Below are positions 17,442 through 24,869 of a stretch of DNA of 64,000 bases, one piece after another. The stretch's first letter is position 1, and each line of letters opens with the position of its first letter. A program made the translations under genes and the position numbers. Below the pieces are notes generated by a model. That model worked only from the letters and a program-made list of their open reading frames with translations. It did no database searches and was not told where the DNA came from. The DNA comes from Desulforapulum autotrophicum (lineage in GTDB: Bacteria; Desulfobacterota; Desulfobacteria; Desulfobacterales; Desulfolunaceae): assembly GCA_020723285.1 (NCBI GenBank), contig DYJE01000005.1:62001-126000 (forward strand), read 5' to 3'.

Positions 17442-17639
17442 TTATTCGCCAAAAATCTTGTCTTTGTCAGAAAGTTTATAGTTCAAGGCCAAAATAATTT
17501 TTCTCTTGGTCTCCATACGGCATGGCAGCCCTTTTTCTATACGATCAATGGTAATTGGAGAAACGTTTGCTTTCTTGGCAAGTTCCGCTTTACTCATCAA
17601 CATAGATTCGCGAATTTTTTTTAGAGAGTTCTTTGCCAT
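17442..17639 (-). CDS. Small HTH (XRE-like) protein heading the pil operon
   Basis: A 65-residue protein made almost entirely of a helix-turn-helix domain: LKKIRESMLMSKAELAKKAN, then VSPITIDRIEKGLP, which is the XRE/Cro recognition arrangement. The ATG at 17639 with AGGAT upstream is preferred over one 25 codons earlier, because the extra residues lie outside the domain. Being nine bases before pilM and in the same direction, it may autoregulate the pilus operon. The gene is more A+T-rich than pilM. Confidence 0.75.
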   Translation of the reverse strand: MAKNSLKKIRESMLMSKAELAKKANVSPITIDRIEKGLPCRMETKRKIILALNYKLSDKDKIFGE

Positions 17640-18136
17640 GAGTCCATATCCTGTATGACCTGCCTTATAATAATGATATACAGCGGATAATATTTCAATA
17701 TTGGTTGATGTCATCTTCTTGTGTTTGTTAAAGATAATTATATGTTATTATTTTTAAGTCAAGAAAATTATATTGGAATTTTAGTCAATTAGCTTATGTT
17801 GTTCTTTTATGTCATCCAAGACACCATATCTTGTGTTGTTCATATTGTTAATTTTTAAAAAATTCCATAAATAAGGGCTGTTAGTGACACTTTTTTAAAG
17901 CTTTGCAATAGATATTTCGCACATGCCCGATCGGACAGACGCACAGAATTCAGACATAGAAATAACGATCAGGAATGGACAACCGGTACAGGATGAAAAG
18001 AGCCTCAGCGCAAGAGATTATTTGGATAACACGGGAATGCGTGTTATGACATAATAACAAATTCAACCGTTGAGCAAAACAAAAAAAAAGAACACACAAA
18101 ACAAACCACGGGCAGGCAACCCTTTGTTCAGGAGTT
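17640..18136. other. A+T-rich divergent intergenic region
   Basis: About 500 bases without a gene separate the pil operon from the NtrC-class regulator. Apart from the minus-strand promoter candidate, a plus-strand TTGTTA (17845-17850), 17-base spacer and TAAATA (17868-17873) could drive the regulator. I see no -24/-12 sigma-54 site, RNA gene or coding frame. Confidence 0.5.
17737..17762 (-). promoter_or_regulatory. Possible promoter of the HTH-pilMNOPQ operon
   Basis: On the minus strand TTGACT (17762-17757) is followed after 14 bases by TATAAT (17742-17737). The -10 is perfect and the -35 has one mismatch, but the spacer is short. It lies about 100 bases upstream of the HTH start. Confidence 0.35.
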
Positions 18137-19528
18137 ATGGATACCATTCTCATAGTCGATGATGAAATCAGTTACTTGAAACTGCTGAGAGCTGTACTTG
18201 AAGAGGAAGGTTACGCCATCGTCACGGCCGAACACGGTCCCGAGGCCATGGAGATCCTGAAAAATTCGGATATTGACCTTATTATTACAGACATGCGGAT
18301 GCCTGAAATGAATGGACTTCAGCTTCTGGATGCGGTCAGAAACGGATGGCCGGATATTCCGGTGATCATCATGACGGCACACGGGTCCATAGAAAAAGCA
18401 GTGGAGGCCATGCAGAAAGGGGCCTTTACCTATATTCAGAAGCCTTTTGAAAACAACAGCCTGCTCGCATTTGTGACGAAGGCCCTGACGCTGTCCCATG
18501 TCTTGCAAGAGAATAAACGTCTACGGAGTACCATTCAGACCCAGTTCCGCTTTGGCAATATTATCGGTAAAAGCAAAGGCATGCACGATGTCATGACCCT
18601 TGTGAACAAGGTGGCCCCATCATCTGCCAGTGTACTTGTGGAGGGGGAAAGCGGAACAGGCAAAGAACTTATCGCCCGCTCCATTCATTTCAACAGTCCG
18701 AGAAGAAACGCGGCGTTTGTCGCTCTTAACTGTGCTGCGCTGGCAGAAAGCCTGTTGGAAAGCGAACTTTTCGGCCATGAAAAAGGGTCATTTACAGGTG
18801 CCGCAAATACGAAGAAGGGCCGTTTTGAGTTGTCGGACAAAGGCACTCTGTTTCTCGATGAAATCGGCGAGCTGAGCCCAAATCTCCAGGTCAAATTGCT
18901 TCGGGTCATTCAGGAAAAAAGCATCGAACGGGTGGGGTCGACCCAGTCCCTGAAAGTGGACTTCCGCCTTATCGCCGCGACCAACAAGAATCTGAAAGAA
19001 GAAGTGATGGCCGGTCGTTTCCGGGAGGACCTGTATTATCGTCTGAAAGTTGTATACATCCATCTCCCGCCATTGAGAAAAAGACCTGAAGACATTCTTC
19101 CTCTGGCGCAGCACTTCTTTCATACGTTTCTGGATAGAAGTCCGGAAATGAAGCACATCAGGGGTTTCGACGCGGAGTGCGAACGGATGCTGCTGCGTTC
19201 TAAATGGCCCGGAAATGTCCGGCAACTGGAGAATTCCATCGAAAGCGCCATGATTCTTTGCGCCGGAGATTTGATCTCCACTTCGGATCTTCCTTCGGAG
19301 ATTTTTGATGAAGCTGTCCAGCTCCCCAAGGCAGAAACCCTTGATTTGAGTCGGGGGTTGTACGAATCTCTTGAGATGTTTGAGCGGAACATGATTGTGC
19401 ATGCATTGAAAGCCGCCAACGGGGTTCAGTCCCAGGCGGCAAAAATCCTGAAAATCGGAAAAAGCGGCTTGAACCAGAAGATTAAAAAAATGGGGATCGA
19501 GTTTGCACCGCCCCCCAAAAAAAAGTAA
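18137..19528 (+). CDS. NtrC-family sigma-54-dependent response regulator
   Basis: The 463-residue protein has a receiver (Asp52 in IITDMRMPEMNG), a sigma-54-interacting AAA+ domain with Walker A GESGTGKE (170-177), the sigma-54 contact loop GSFTGA (217-222), Walker B LFLDEIGE and the arginine-finger region, and a Fis-type HTH (about 425-455, SQAAKILKIGKSGLNQKIKK). It should activate sigma-54 promoters when phosphorylated. No kinase gene is adjacent. Its position beside the pilus operon suggests a PilR-like role, but there is no PilS partner and no visible sigma-54 promoter before the pil genes, so the target is open. Confidence 0.93.
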   Translation: MDTILIVDDEISYLKLLRAVLEEEGYAIVTAEHGPEAMEILKNSDIDLIITDMRMPEMNGLQLLDAVRNGWPDIPVIIMTAHGSIEKAVEAMQKGAFTYIQKPFENNSLLAFVTKALTLSHVLQENKRLRSTIQTQFRFGNIIGKSKGMHDVMTLVNKVAPSSASVLVEGESGTGKELIARSIHFNSPRRNAAFVALNCAALAESLLESELFGHEKGSFTGAANTKKGRFELSDKGTLFLDEIGELSPNLQVKLLRVIQEKSIERVGSTQSLKVDFRLIAATNKNLKEEVMAGRFREDLYYRLKVVYIHLPPLRKRPEDILPLAQHFFHTFLDRSPEMKHIRGFDAECERMLLRSKWPGNVRQLENSIESAMILCAGDLISTSDLPSEIFDEAVQLPKAETLDLSRGLYESLEMFERNMIVHALKAANGVQSQAAKILKIGKSGLNQKIKKMGIEFAPPPKKK

Positions 19529-19559
19529 ATCGCTGGCAAAGAACCTCTTTGCCAGCGAT
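19529..19559 (-). terminator. Hairpin between convergent genes
   Basis: A perfect 13-bp stem (ATCGCTGGCAAAG with CTTTGCCAGCGAT) around a 5-base loop lies between the stop of the NtrC-class gene and that of galU. On the minus strand it is followed after four bases by eight T, so it mainly serves galU; on the plus strand there is no T run. The right arm reaches the galU stop codon. Confidence 0.7.
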
Positions 19560-20425
19560 CATCCTATGATTTCCTTTAAAAAAGGCAGGAGCTTGTCTTT
19601 GATTTCAGGCCTGTCCATGGCAAACGCCACATTGGCCATCTGGAATCCGGCCTTGTTTCCACAATCGAACCTTCTTCCTTCGAACCGGTAACCGAAGATG
19701 GGTTGGGACTGAAGGAGAATGCTCATGGCGTCAGTGATCTGAATCTCATTGCCCGCGCCTTTCTTTTTTTCGCCAAGGATGGAGAATATTTCGGGAGTCA
19801 GAATGTACCGGCCGATGATTGCGAGGTTCGATGGGGCCTCCGCAGGTTTGGGTTTTTCCACAAGGGCATCCAGCTGAATAACATGGTCTTCGATGTCTTT
19901 CCCGCTGATGATTCCGTATTTATCCGTTTCTTCGGGCGCGACTTCCATCACGGCGACCATGGACGCCCTTAATCTGCAGAAACGCTGAATCATCTGCGAA
20001 AGGACAGGACGATCGGACTTGACCAGGTCATCCGCCAGGAGAACGGCAAAAGGCTCATCGCCTACAACATCCCTGGCACACCAGATGGCATGTCCCAGTC
20101 CAAGGGGTTCATTCTGACGGGTGTAGATGATGGTGCCCGTTTCAGGGACAAGGCTGGTGATAGCTTTGAAATCGTGGTCTTTATTTTTGGAAAGTAGGAT
20201 GTTTTCCAGCTCGAAGGATTTGTCGAAATGATCTTCGAGGGCTGTTTTGCCACGGCCTGTGACAAAGATGATCTGTTCGATGCCTGCGTTCAAAGCTTCT
20301 TCCACGGCGTATTGAATCAGCGGTTTGTCAACGACCGGCAGCATTTCCTTGGGCAGGGCCTTGGTTGCGGGAAGAAATCGTGTGCCAAGTCCGGCAACGG
20401 GGAAAACGGCTTTTTTAATCTTCAA
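19559..20425 (-). CDS. galU: UTP-glucose-1-phosphate uridylyltransferase
   Basis: A 288-residue nucleotidyltransferase that makes UDP-glucose from UTP and glucose-1-phosphate for polysaccharide synthesis. The signature loop GLGTRFLPATKALPKEMLP with the following VDKPLIQYAVEEA is intact, as are LLADDLV and VEKPKPAEAPSNLAIIGRYI. The start is read as TTG at 20425, because GGAGG lies five to six bases upstream and the next residues (LKIKKAVFPVAG) match the family start; an ATG ten codons earlier would add an unlikely extension. Single gene, with its own promoter at 20504-20532. Confidence 0.95.
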   Translation of the reverse strand: MKIKKAVFPVAGLGTRFLPATKALPKEMLPVVDKPLIQYAVEEALNAGIEQIIFVTGRGKTALEDHFDKSFELENILLSKNKDHDFKAITSLVPETGTIIYTRQNEPLGLGHAIWCARDVVGDEPFAVLLADDLVKSDRPVLSQMIQRFCRLRASMVAVMEVAPEETDKYGIISGKDIEDHVIQLDALVEKPKPAEAPSNLAIIGRYILTPEIFSILGEKKKGAGNEIQITDAMSILLQSQPIFGYRFEGRRFDCGNKAGFQMANVAFAMDRPEIKDKLLPFLKEIIG

Positions 20426-20503
20426 ATCAGTCCTCCATGAGTCAAGGGCAAGCATATGTGAAAGTAAGAAGGCTTAAAACGCCTTTTTTCTGTCGGTCAC
20501 AAA

Positions 20504-20532
20504 TCTATAAAAGGTATTGATGCCAAAATCAA
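20504..20532 (-). promoter_or_regulatory. Sigma-70-type promoter of galU
   Basis: On the minus strand TTGATT (20532-20527), a 17-base spacer and TATAGA (20509-20504) predict a transcription start near 20497 and a leader of about 70 bases. Confidence 0.5.
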
Positions 20533-20630
20533 CAGCCTAAAAAAAATATTGAATAAAACAAAAAATACGTTTACCCTACGTGTTCTATTTACTCGAATAA
20601 TTATGAATATTTATCAATGAATACAAGGAT

Positions 20631-21455
20631 ATGATGGACATGAATTCCAACGATGCACAAAACAAGGCCCAGATAACCCCGGTTAAGTTCGGACTTGACA
20701 ACACATTCAAATTTGAATGCCACAAAAATATCAGCTGTTTTACAAAATGCTGCCGTGGAATCGACATCATGCTGACGCCTTATGACATAGTTCTTCTGAA
20801 AAACAAACTGGGATTGAGTTCCGAAGAGTTTCTCGCCATATACACTGAACCCAAACTCCTCGAAAAAACCGATCTTCCTGTGGTCACCCTTAAACTTCTC
20901 GACGACGACATCCGGTCCTGTCCGTTCGTCAAGGATGAGGGCTGCATCGTTTACGACTCCCGCCCCACCACATGCCGGTACTACCCTCTGGGTGTGGGAA
21001 CCCTGAGCCACAAAGAGGGCACTGATGAGGACGCCTTTTATTTTTTTGTCCATGAACCCCATTGCAAAGGATTTGAAGAACAGAAAGAATGGACGGTGCG
21101 TGAATGGCGAAAAGACCAGGGTGTGGATATCCATGACGAAATCAATGAAGGCTGGGCTGATCTTCTTGTTCTGAAACGCTCGTTTCCTCAAAACGTCATG
21201 CTGACAGACAAGGCCAAACAGATGCTTTTCATGGCCTGTTACAACATAGATAAATTCAGGGAATTTGTTTTCGGGAGCTCGTTTCTGAAACTTTACGCGA
21301 TAGACCCCGATACAGTGGAAGCCATCCGCAGTGATGAAGTCGCTCTGCTGGAATTCGGGTTCAGCTGGCTCAAGGATGTCTTTTTCAACAAGGAGGAAAA
21401 GGTCTATCCCATGAATGGCCAGGAAGTAGAGAAAAGGAAAAAAACCGGCGAATAG
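20631..21455 (+). CDS. YkgJ-type cysteine-cluster protein
   Basis: This 274-residue soluble protein carries the zinc/iron-chelating cluster pattern of the YkgJ family (CxxCxxxCC-like): a first group CFTKCC near residue 40 and later Cys in RSCPFVKDEGCIVYDSRPTTCRYYP. Such proteins bind Zn or an Fe-S cluster; some act in protein modification, but most are uncharacterised. Several ATG codons lie at the start (20631, 20634, 20640) after AAGGA; spacing favours the second or third. It is a single gene, convergent with dapA. Confidence 0.8.
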   Translation: MMDMNSNDAQNKAQITPVKFGLDNTFKFECHKNISCFTKCCRGIDIMLTPYDIVLLKNKLGLSSEEFLAIYTEPKLLEKTDLPVVTLKLLDDDIRSCPFVKDEGCIVYDSRPTTCRYYPLGVGTLSHKEGTDEDAFYFFVHEPHCKGFEEQKEWTVREWRKDQGVDIHDEINEGWADLLVLKRSFPQNVMLTDKAKQMLFMACYNIDKFREFVFGSSFLKLYAIDPDTVEAIRSDEVALLEFGFSWLKDVFFNKEEKVYPMNGQEVEKRKKTGE

Positions 21456-21460
21456 TCTGA

Positions 21461-21499
21461 TCAAACCGGCTTCCCCTTCATGAAGGGCAGCCGGTTTGA
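21461..21499. terminator. Hairpin between convergent genes
   Basis: TCAAACCGGCT (21461-21471) pairs with AGCCGGTTTGA (21489-21499), with a further inner CCCTTCA/TGAAGGG pairing. There is no T run on either side, so it may act as a bidirectional structural terminator or 3'-end stabiliser. Confidence 0.5.
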
Positions 21500-21514
21500 C
21501 GTTCACTATGAACA

Positions 21515-22549
21515 TTACAGTTCAGAATAATGCAGATCTGAGAAAACAGACGGATCAGAAAGCCTTTTTTCAATATCCACCGCAAAAAAATCTCCAACAG
21601 GCTTCAGAATTTCCGGACTTTCCCTGAATACACGACGAAGAGTGTCCATCACATAATCAAACCCTCTTGGTGTCATTTTACCCAGGGGTTTTCTGCAAGG
21701 GCCTGCGGGCATTCCCAGGATATTCATGGCTGTTTTCACCCCCAGGGGGTTCCGGGCGCGGCACTGGACATCGCCATAAGGTGTTTGTTCCGTAGTGACC
21801 ACCGTGGTCAGTCTGAACAGAGGCTCCAGTTTTTCAAAAAGAATCTTAGCTTCAGAAAGACGATTGTCGCTGATCAAGCGAACAAGAGCCGTCACATGGC
21901 CGGGAGCTATGTTCGAGGCCACGGAAATCAGGCCGCAGGCACTGATGGACCCATCGGTCATCATATCGAAGACAAGGGCGTCGTCACCCGAAAAAATCCG
22001 GTAACCCGGTCCACAGACATTCCGAGTCCGTCTCATGTTATCCAGGTTGCCCGTGGCTTCTTTGACACAGTTGACGTTCGGGTATTTCTCATTGAGCAGC
22101 GCCAGGTCTTCCGGTAAAAGCTGGGTTCCGGTTCTCCCCGGAATCACGTAAGGAATGATCGTCAGATTCGGAAACGCTTCGGCAATGGGTGAAACATATT
22201 CGCGGCGGATCTCCAGGGAGCTTGGACCATTATAATATGGGTCGACAAGAAGGACCGCATCGACTCCGGAATCTTTGGCATGCTGGGTCGCCACCAGGGC
22301 CTCCCTGGTGTTGTTGCTTCCTGTTCCGGCGATACAGATGCACTTGTTTTTTGTTTTTTGAGCAACGGTTTCAATCACCTTGTTATGCTCGTCCCAGACT
22401 AGAGTCGGGCTTTCACCTGTGGTACCCACGGCAAGGATGCCCGTGATTCCGTTGATAATCTGAAACTCAGTCAGCCGCTCAAGACCGTCATAATCGACGT
22501 CATCATTGATGAAGGGCGTGGCAATCGCTGTGTAACAGCCGGTTTTCAT
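21515..22549 (-). CDS. dapA: Dihydrodipicolinate synthase-family aldolase
   Basis: A 344-residue class I aldolase of the DapA family, which condenses pyruvate with aspartate semialdehyde in lysine biosynthesis. Visible landmarks are GTTGESPTL near residue 45, the Tyr of IPYVIPGRTG and the Schiff-base Lys in NCVKEATG. It is about 50 residues longer than most DapA proteins, with a C-terminal extension after AGPCRKPLGKM. That extension leaves room for a different substrate within the DHDPS/NAL family. The start at 22549 has AGGAGG upstream; an in-frame ATG 29 codons earlier is unlikely because it lies in the promoter region. Confidence 0.85.
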   Translation of the reverse strand: MKTGCYTAIATPFINDDVDYDGLERLTEFQIINGITGILAVGTTGESPTLVWDEHNKVIETVAQKTKNKCICIAGTGSNNTREALVATQHAKDSGVDAVLLVDPYYNGPSSLEIRREYVSPIAEAFPNLTIIPYVIPGRTGTQLLPEDLALLNEKYPNVNCVKEATGNLDNMRRTRNVCGPGYRIFSGDDALVFDMMTDGSISACGLISVASNIAPGHVTALVRLISDNRLSEAKILFEKLEPLFRLTTVVTTEQTPYGDVQCRARNPLGVKTAMNILGMPAGPCRKPLGKMTPRGFDYVMDTLRRVFRESPEILKPVGDFFAVDIEKRLSDPSVFSDLHYSEL

Positions 22550-22592
22550 ACTGCCTCCTGTTCTTTTTTGTGGTTCGTCGCGTAACTTGGAA

Positions 22593-22621
22593 AGATAAAA
22601 AAAGTTCAGACTTTTTGTCAA
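22593..22621 (-). promoter_or_regulatory. Sigma-70-type promoter of dapA
   Basis: On the minus strand a perfect TTGACA (22621-22616), a 17-base spacer and TTATCT (22598-22593) place the transcription start near 22586, about 37 bases before the dapA ATG. Confidence 0.55.
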
Positions 22622-22778
22622 CGAAATATATTCCAAATATGAATTTTATTTAATCCGGTCTTTATCATGACCGGTCCTTCTTTTTCAGCGGAACTCATTT
22701 TATGGATTGTAAATAACCCATGAATAATGATAGATACTTCTGTTTTTAATAACTTTAAGAAGAATAGAAGGTGTCTCC

Positions 22779-23402
22779 ATGGTCAAAGCAAAAAACGCCG
22801 ATGAATACATCGCCCAAATCCGGCAGGGAATCGCATCAAATCCCGAATGCGGAACAAGCCACTACAATCTTGCCGTCGCCTTGATGGGCCAGAGAAAATA
22901 TGAAGAAGCGGAAAAAGAGCTCCAGGAAGCGGTGGGGTGCAGTCCGACCCTGGCCGAAGCCTATGTGCAGTTAGGAGCCATCTGTCTTCAGCGCGAGGAT
23001 GTGGACGGGTGTCTTTATTACAACAAACTCGCCACCAAATCCCGCGCCGGATTTTCAATAGGATATGGAAACATCGGCTTTCTGGAACTTCAGCGTGGCA
23101 ACATTGACGAGGCGATCAAAAACCTTCATAAAGCCATTGTTTACAATTCCCTTTTTCTTCAGGCCTACACCACTCTGGCCAATGCGTATCTCATGAAGGG
23201 TCTTGTTGACGAGAGCATCGAAACAAGCCGTAAAGCGCTCGAAATTGAACCGGATTTTCCCATTGCCCACAACAACATCGCCATCGCTTATCTTGAAAAA
23301 AACGAATACAAGAAAGCGGTTGAACATTTTGACCGCGCCAGGGAACTGGGGTACGACGTAGCCCAGGAGCTTCTGGCCGAAATTGAAAAATACAGGGATT
23401 GA
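22779..23402 (+). CDS. TPR protein upstream of the dsr genes
   Basis: A 207-residue cytoplasmic protein made of about five tetratricopeptide repeats; clear units are AHNNIAIAYLEKNEYKKAVEHF and SHYNLAVALMGQRKYEEAEKEL (each split here only by wording). TPR arrays mediate protein contacts and give no enzymatic hint. The stop overlaps an in-frame TTG of the next gene (TTGA), so both are probably cotranslated. The pair lies directly before dsrAB on the same strand, with a promoter in between. Confidence 0.85.
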   Translation: MVKAKNADEYIAQIRQGIASNPECGTSHYNLAVALMGQRKYEEAEKELQEAVGCSPTLAEAYVQLGAICLQREDVDGCLYYNKLATKSRAGFSIGYGNIGFLELQRGNIDEAIKNLHKAIVYNSLFLQAYTTLANAYLMKGLVDESIETSRKALEIEPDFPIAHNNIAIAYLEKNEYKKAVEHFDRARELGYDVAQELLAEIEKYRD

Positions 23403-23410
23403 TCAACGAC

Positions 23411-24550
23411 ATGACCCCTGTCATCACGTTCTCTGTGTCCAGTCCTGACAACTGTGTGACTCCGGCTTCAAGTGAATGGGGTATCCGTTTGCCAGCCGAG
23501 GGAAACCCTGACCTTCCACAAGGGAGGATGCGAGTCACTGTGGGGGACTATTTCCGAACTTCGGAAATATTTCTGGCGGAAAACGACTATTCGGTCATAA
23601 AAAAAGCGGCGCTGCACAACCTGAATCAGTCTATCACTCCATCGGACATAAAAACCGTTAATATTTGCCTTGTGAAGCACGGCCGATTTTATCATCCCGC
23701 AAAAGTCATTCTGGGTATGATCGATGGAAATTTTTTTTCCATGGCCCTCAACATGGCTTTTTCATCCGAAGGCATTGCCTGTGCCGGCAGAGAATACCGC
23801 TCGCTTTCAGCATTGGGTTTCATGACGGACCAGATCCCGAAGGTTTACGGTCAATTCTCATTATCTTCCAAGGCTGAATTCGCCTGTGTGGCTTTTTTGG
23901 CCGAGTGGTTTGAAAACTATCACGAGTTCCATCTCAGCCTTGATCATGCCGGAGCGCAGAAGCTTATAGTCTGGGACTCGGGAACCGGTCATTATTTTCT
24001 TTCAGATGATGACACGTACTCGGTTTACAGACAGGCTGCAGGGATCATGACCCGCTGCTATAACCCCTATACCTGTGAGCTGGTTCAGCCCTGGCATCAC
24101 GCTGCGGGTGATTTTGTCGTTAAACGATGTAACGGGACAGTTGACGTCCGGTTGATCACCGTTCGTCAGTACACCTCCCTTTTCCAGGATGCCCCGGACG
24201 CCGATGATCTGGAAAGCCTTTCAGAAGCAGCGGTTATGTTTCTGATCGGTCTTTCGATCCGAATGCGCCTTGACAGACTGGACGGTGTCGGGGAGCCGGC
24301 CTGGGCGGCACCCTCAGCAGTTGCCGCCACGGTTGACGGTTTTTTGGATGGCTTACAAACCCGTTCGCCCGAACAGAAACAACATATCATAAAAACGCTG
24401 GGCACCCTGAGCCTTGATGACATTCAGGAGTATGCGGAGATGATCATGGATTCGTACAACCCCATGTCACCTGATTTAAAGCTTATTGAAAAAAACATTA
24501 TAAATCATGGGCTCGAGCTTTATCAATCCATGCTTTGTTACCGAACGTGA
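23411..24550 (+). CDS. Unrecognised protein upstream of dsrA
   Basis: A 379-residue soluble protein (start at ATG 23411; a TTG at 23399 overlapping the TPR stop is the alternative). It has no signal peptide or membrane helix. The middle loosely recalls a lipopolysaccharide- or aminoglycoside-kinase-like fold: GREYRSLSALG like a helix C with its Glu, then QPWHHAAGDFVVK where such kinases have HxDLxxxNxL, then VRLITVRQY where they have LIDF. The catalytic Asp, Asn and metal Asp would all be missing, so at best this is a degenerate relative; I offer it only as a hint. The last 120 residues are helical. Translational coupling to the TPR gene suggests a joint function. Confidence 0.7.
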   Translation: MTPVITFSVSSPDNCVTPASSEWGIRLPAEGNPDLPQGRMRVTVGDYFRTSEIFLAENDYSVIKKAALHNLNQSITPSDIKTVNICLVKHGRFYHPAKVILGMIDGNFFSMALNMAFSSEGIACAGREYRSLSALGFMTDQIPKVYGQFSLSSKAEFACVAFLAEWFENYHEFHLSLDHAGAQKLIVWDSGTGHYFLSDDDTYSVYRQAAGIMTRCYNPYTCELVQPWHHAAGDFVVKRCNGTVDVRLITVRQYTSLFQDAPDADDLESLSEAAVMFLIGLSIRMRLDRLDGVGEPAWAAPSAVAATVDGFLDGLQTRSPEQKQHIIKTLGTLSLDDIQEYAEMIMDSYNPMSPDLKLIEKNIINHGLELYQSMLCYRT

Positions 24551-24663
24551 ACGATGAACACAATATATTCCGGAAAAACGTCAGGCGTCCCCAATATCGT
24601 GTCCGCTCCCTGGTTTTCAGGGCGTGGAAACACCGTAAAAACGTGAAAAGAAGACCTTTTTTA

Positions 24664-24692
24664 TTGACAATGAAAACCAATCCCTTTATACC
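24664..24692 (+). promoter_or_regulatory. Distal promoter of dsrAB
   Basis: TTGACA (24664-24669), a 17-base spacer and TATACC (24687-24692) form a near-consensus vegetative promoter. Transcription would start near 24699 and give a leader of about 170 bases. Between the preceding stop (24550) and this site I see nothing else. Confidence 0.65.
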
Positions 24693-24729
24693 ATGTACTT
24701 TGAATATCAGGGTAATGCATATCGAATAA

Positions 24730-24756
24730 TTGTAAAAGGCGATAAATATTTATAAT
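24730..24756 (+). promoter_or_regulatory. Possible proximal dsr promoter with palindrome
   Basis: TTGTAA (24730-24735), 15 bases and a perfect TATAAT (24751-24756) could form a second promoter. A 12-bp perfect palindrome, ATAAATATTTAT (24742-24753), overlaps the -10 and could be an operator. It does not match the Rex, FNR or HcpR sites I know. Confidence 0.35.
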
Positions 24757-24784
24757 TATTTTAGTTAGTTATAGTCTAGTGGAG

Positions 24785-24839
24785 TAGCTCGACAACCCGG
24801 TGTACGGGATAAACGAAGGTCCTTCGTAGTGTCGAGTTG
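24785..24839 (+). promoter_or_regulatory. Structured dsrA leader, three-way junction
   Basis: The transcribed leader can fold as a closed three-way junction. Stem P1 pairs 24785-24794 with 24830-24839 (core CTCGACA with TGTCGAG, extended by A-U and G-U pairs). Hairpin P2 is CCCG/CGGG (24796-24799, 24805-24808). Hairpin P3 is ACGAA/TTCGT (24813-24817, 24823-24827). It ends 18 bases before the GGAGG of dsrA. I do not recognise it as a known riboswitch class. It could regulate translation or stabilise the messenger. Confidence 0.5.
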
Positions 24840-24869
24840 AGAACATTTTTATCAAATGGAGGTAAGGTA

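Noticed and set aside
17640-18136. Sigma-54 (-24/-12) promoter
   Set aside because: GACAC near 17887 and TTGC near 17903 are too far apart for the fixed GG-N10-GC geometry.
22655-22674. CCGGTC/GACCGG hairpin followed by a T-rich stretch
   Set aside because: Only six base pairs, and no gene upstream on the plus strand that it could terminate.
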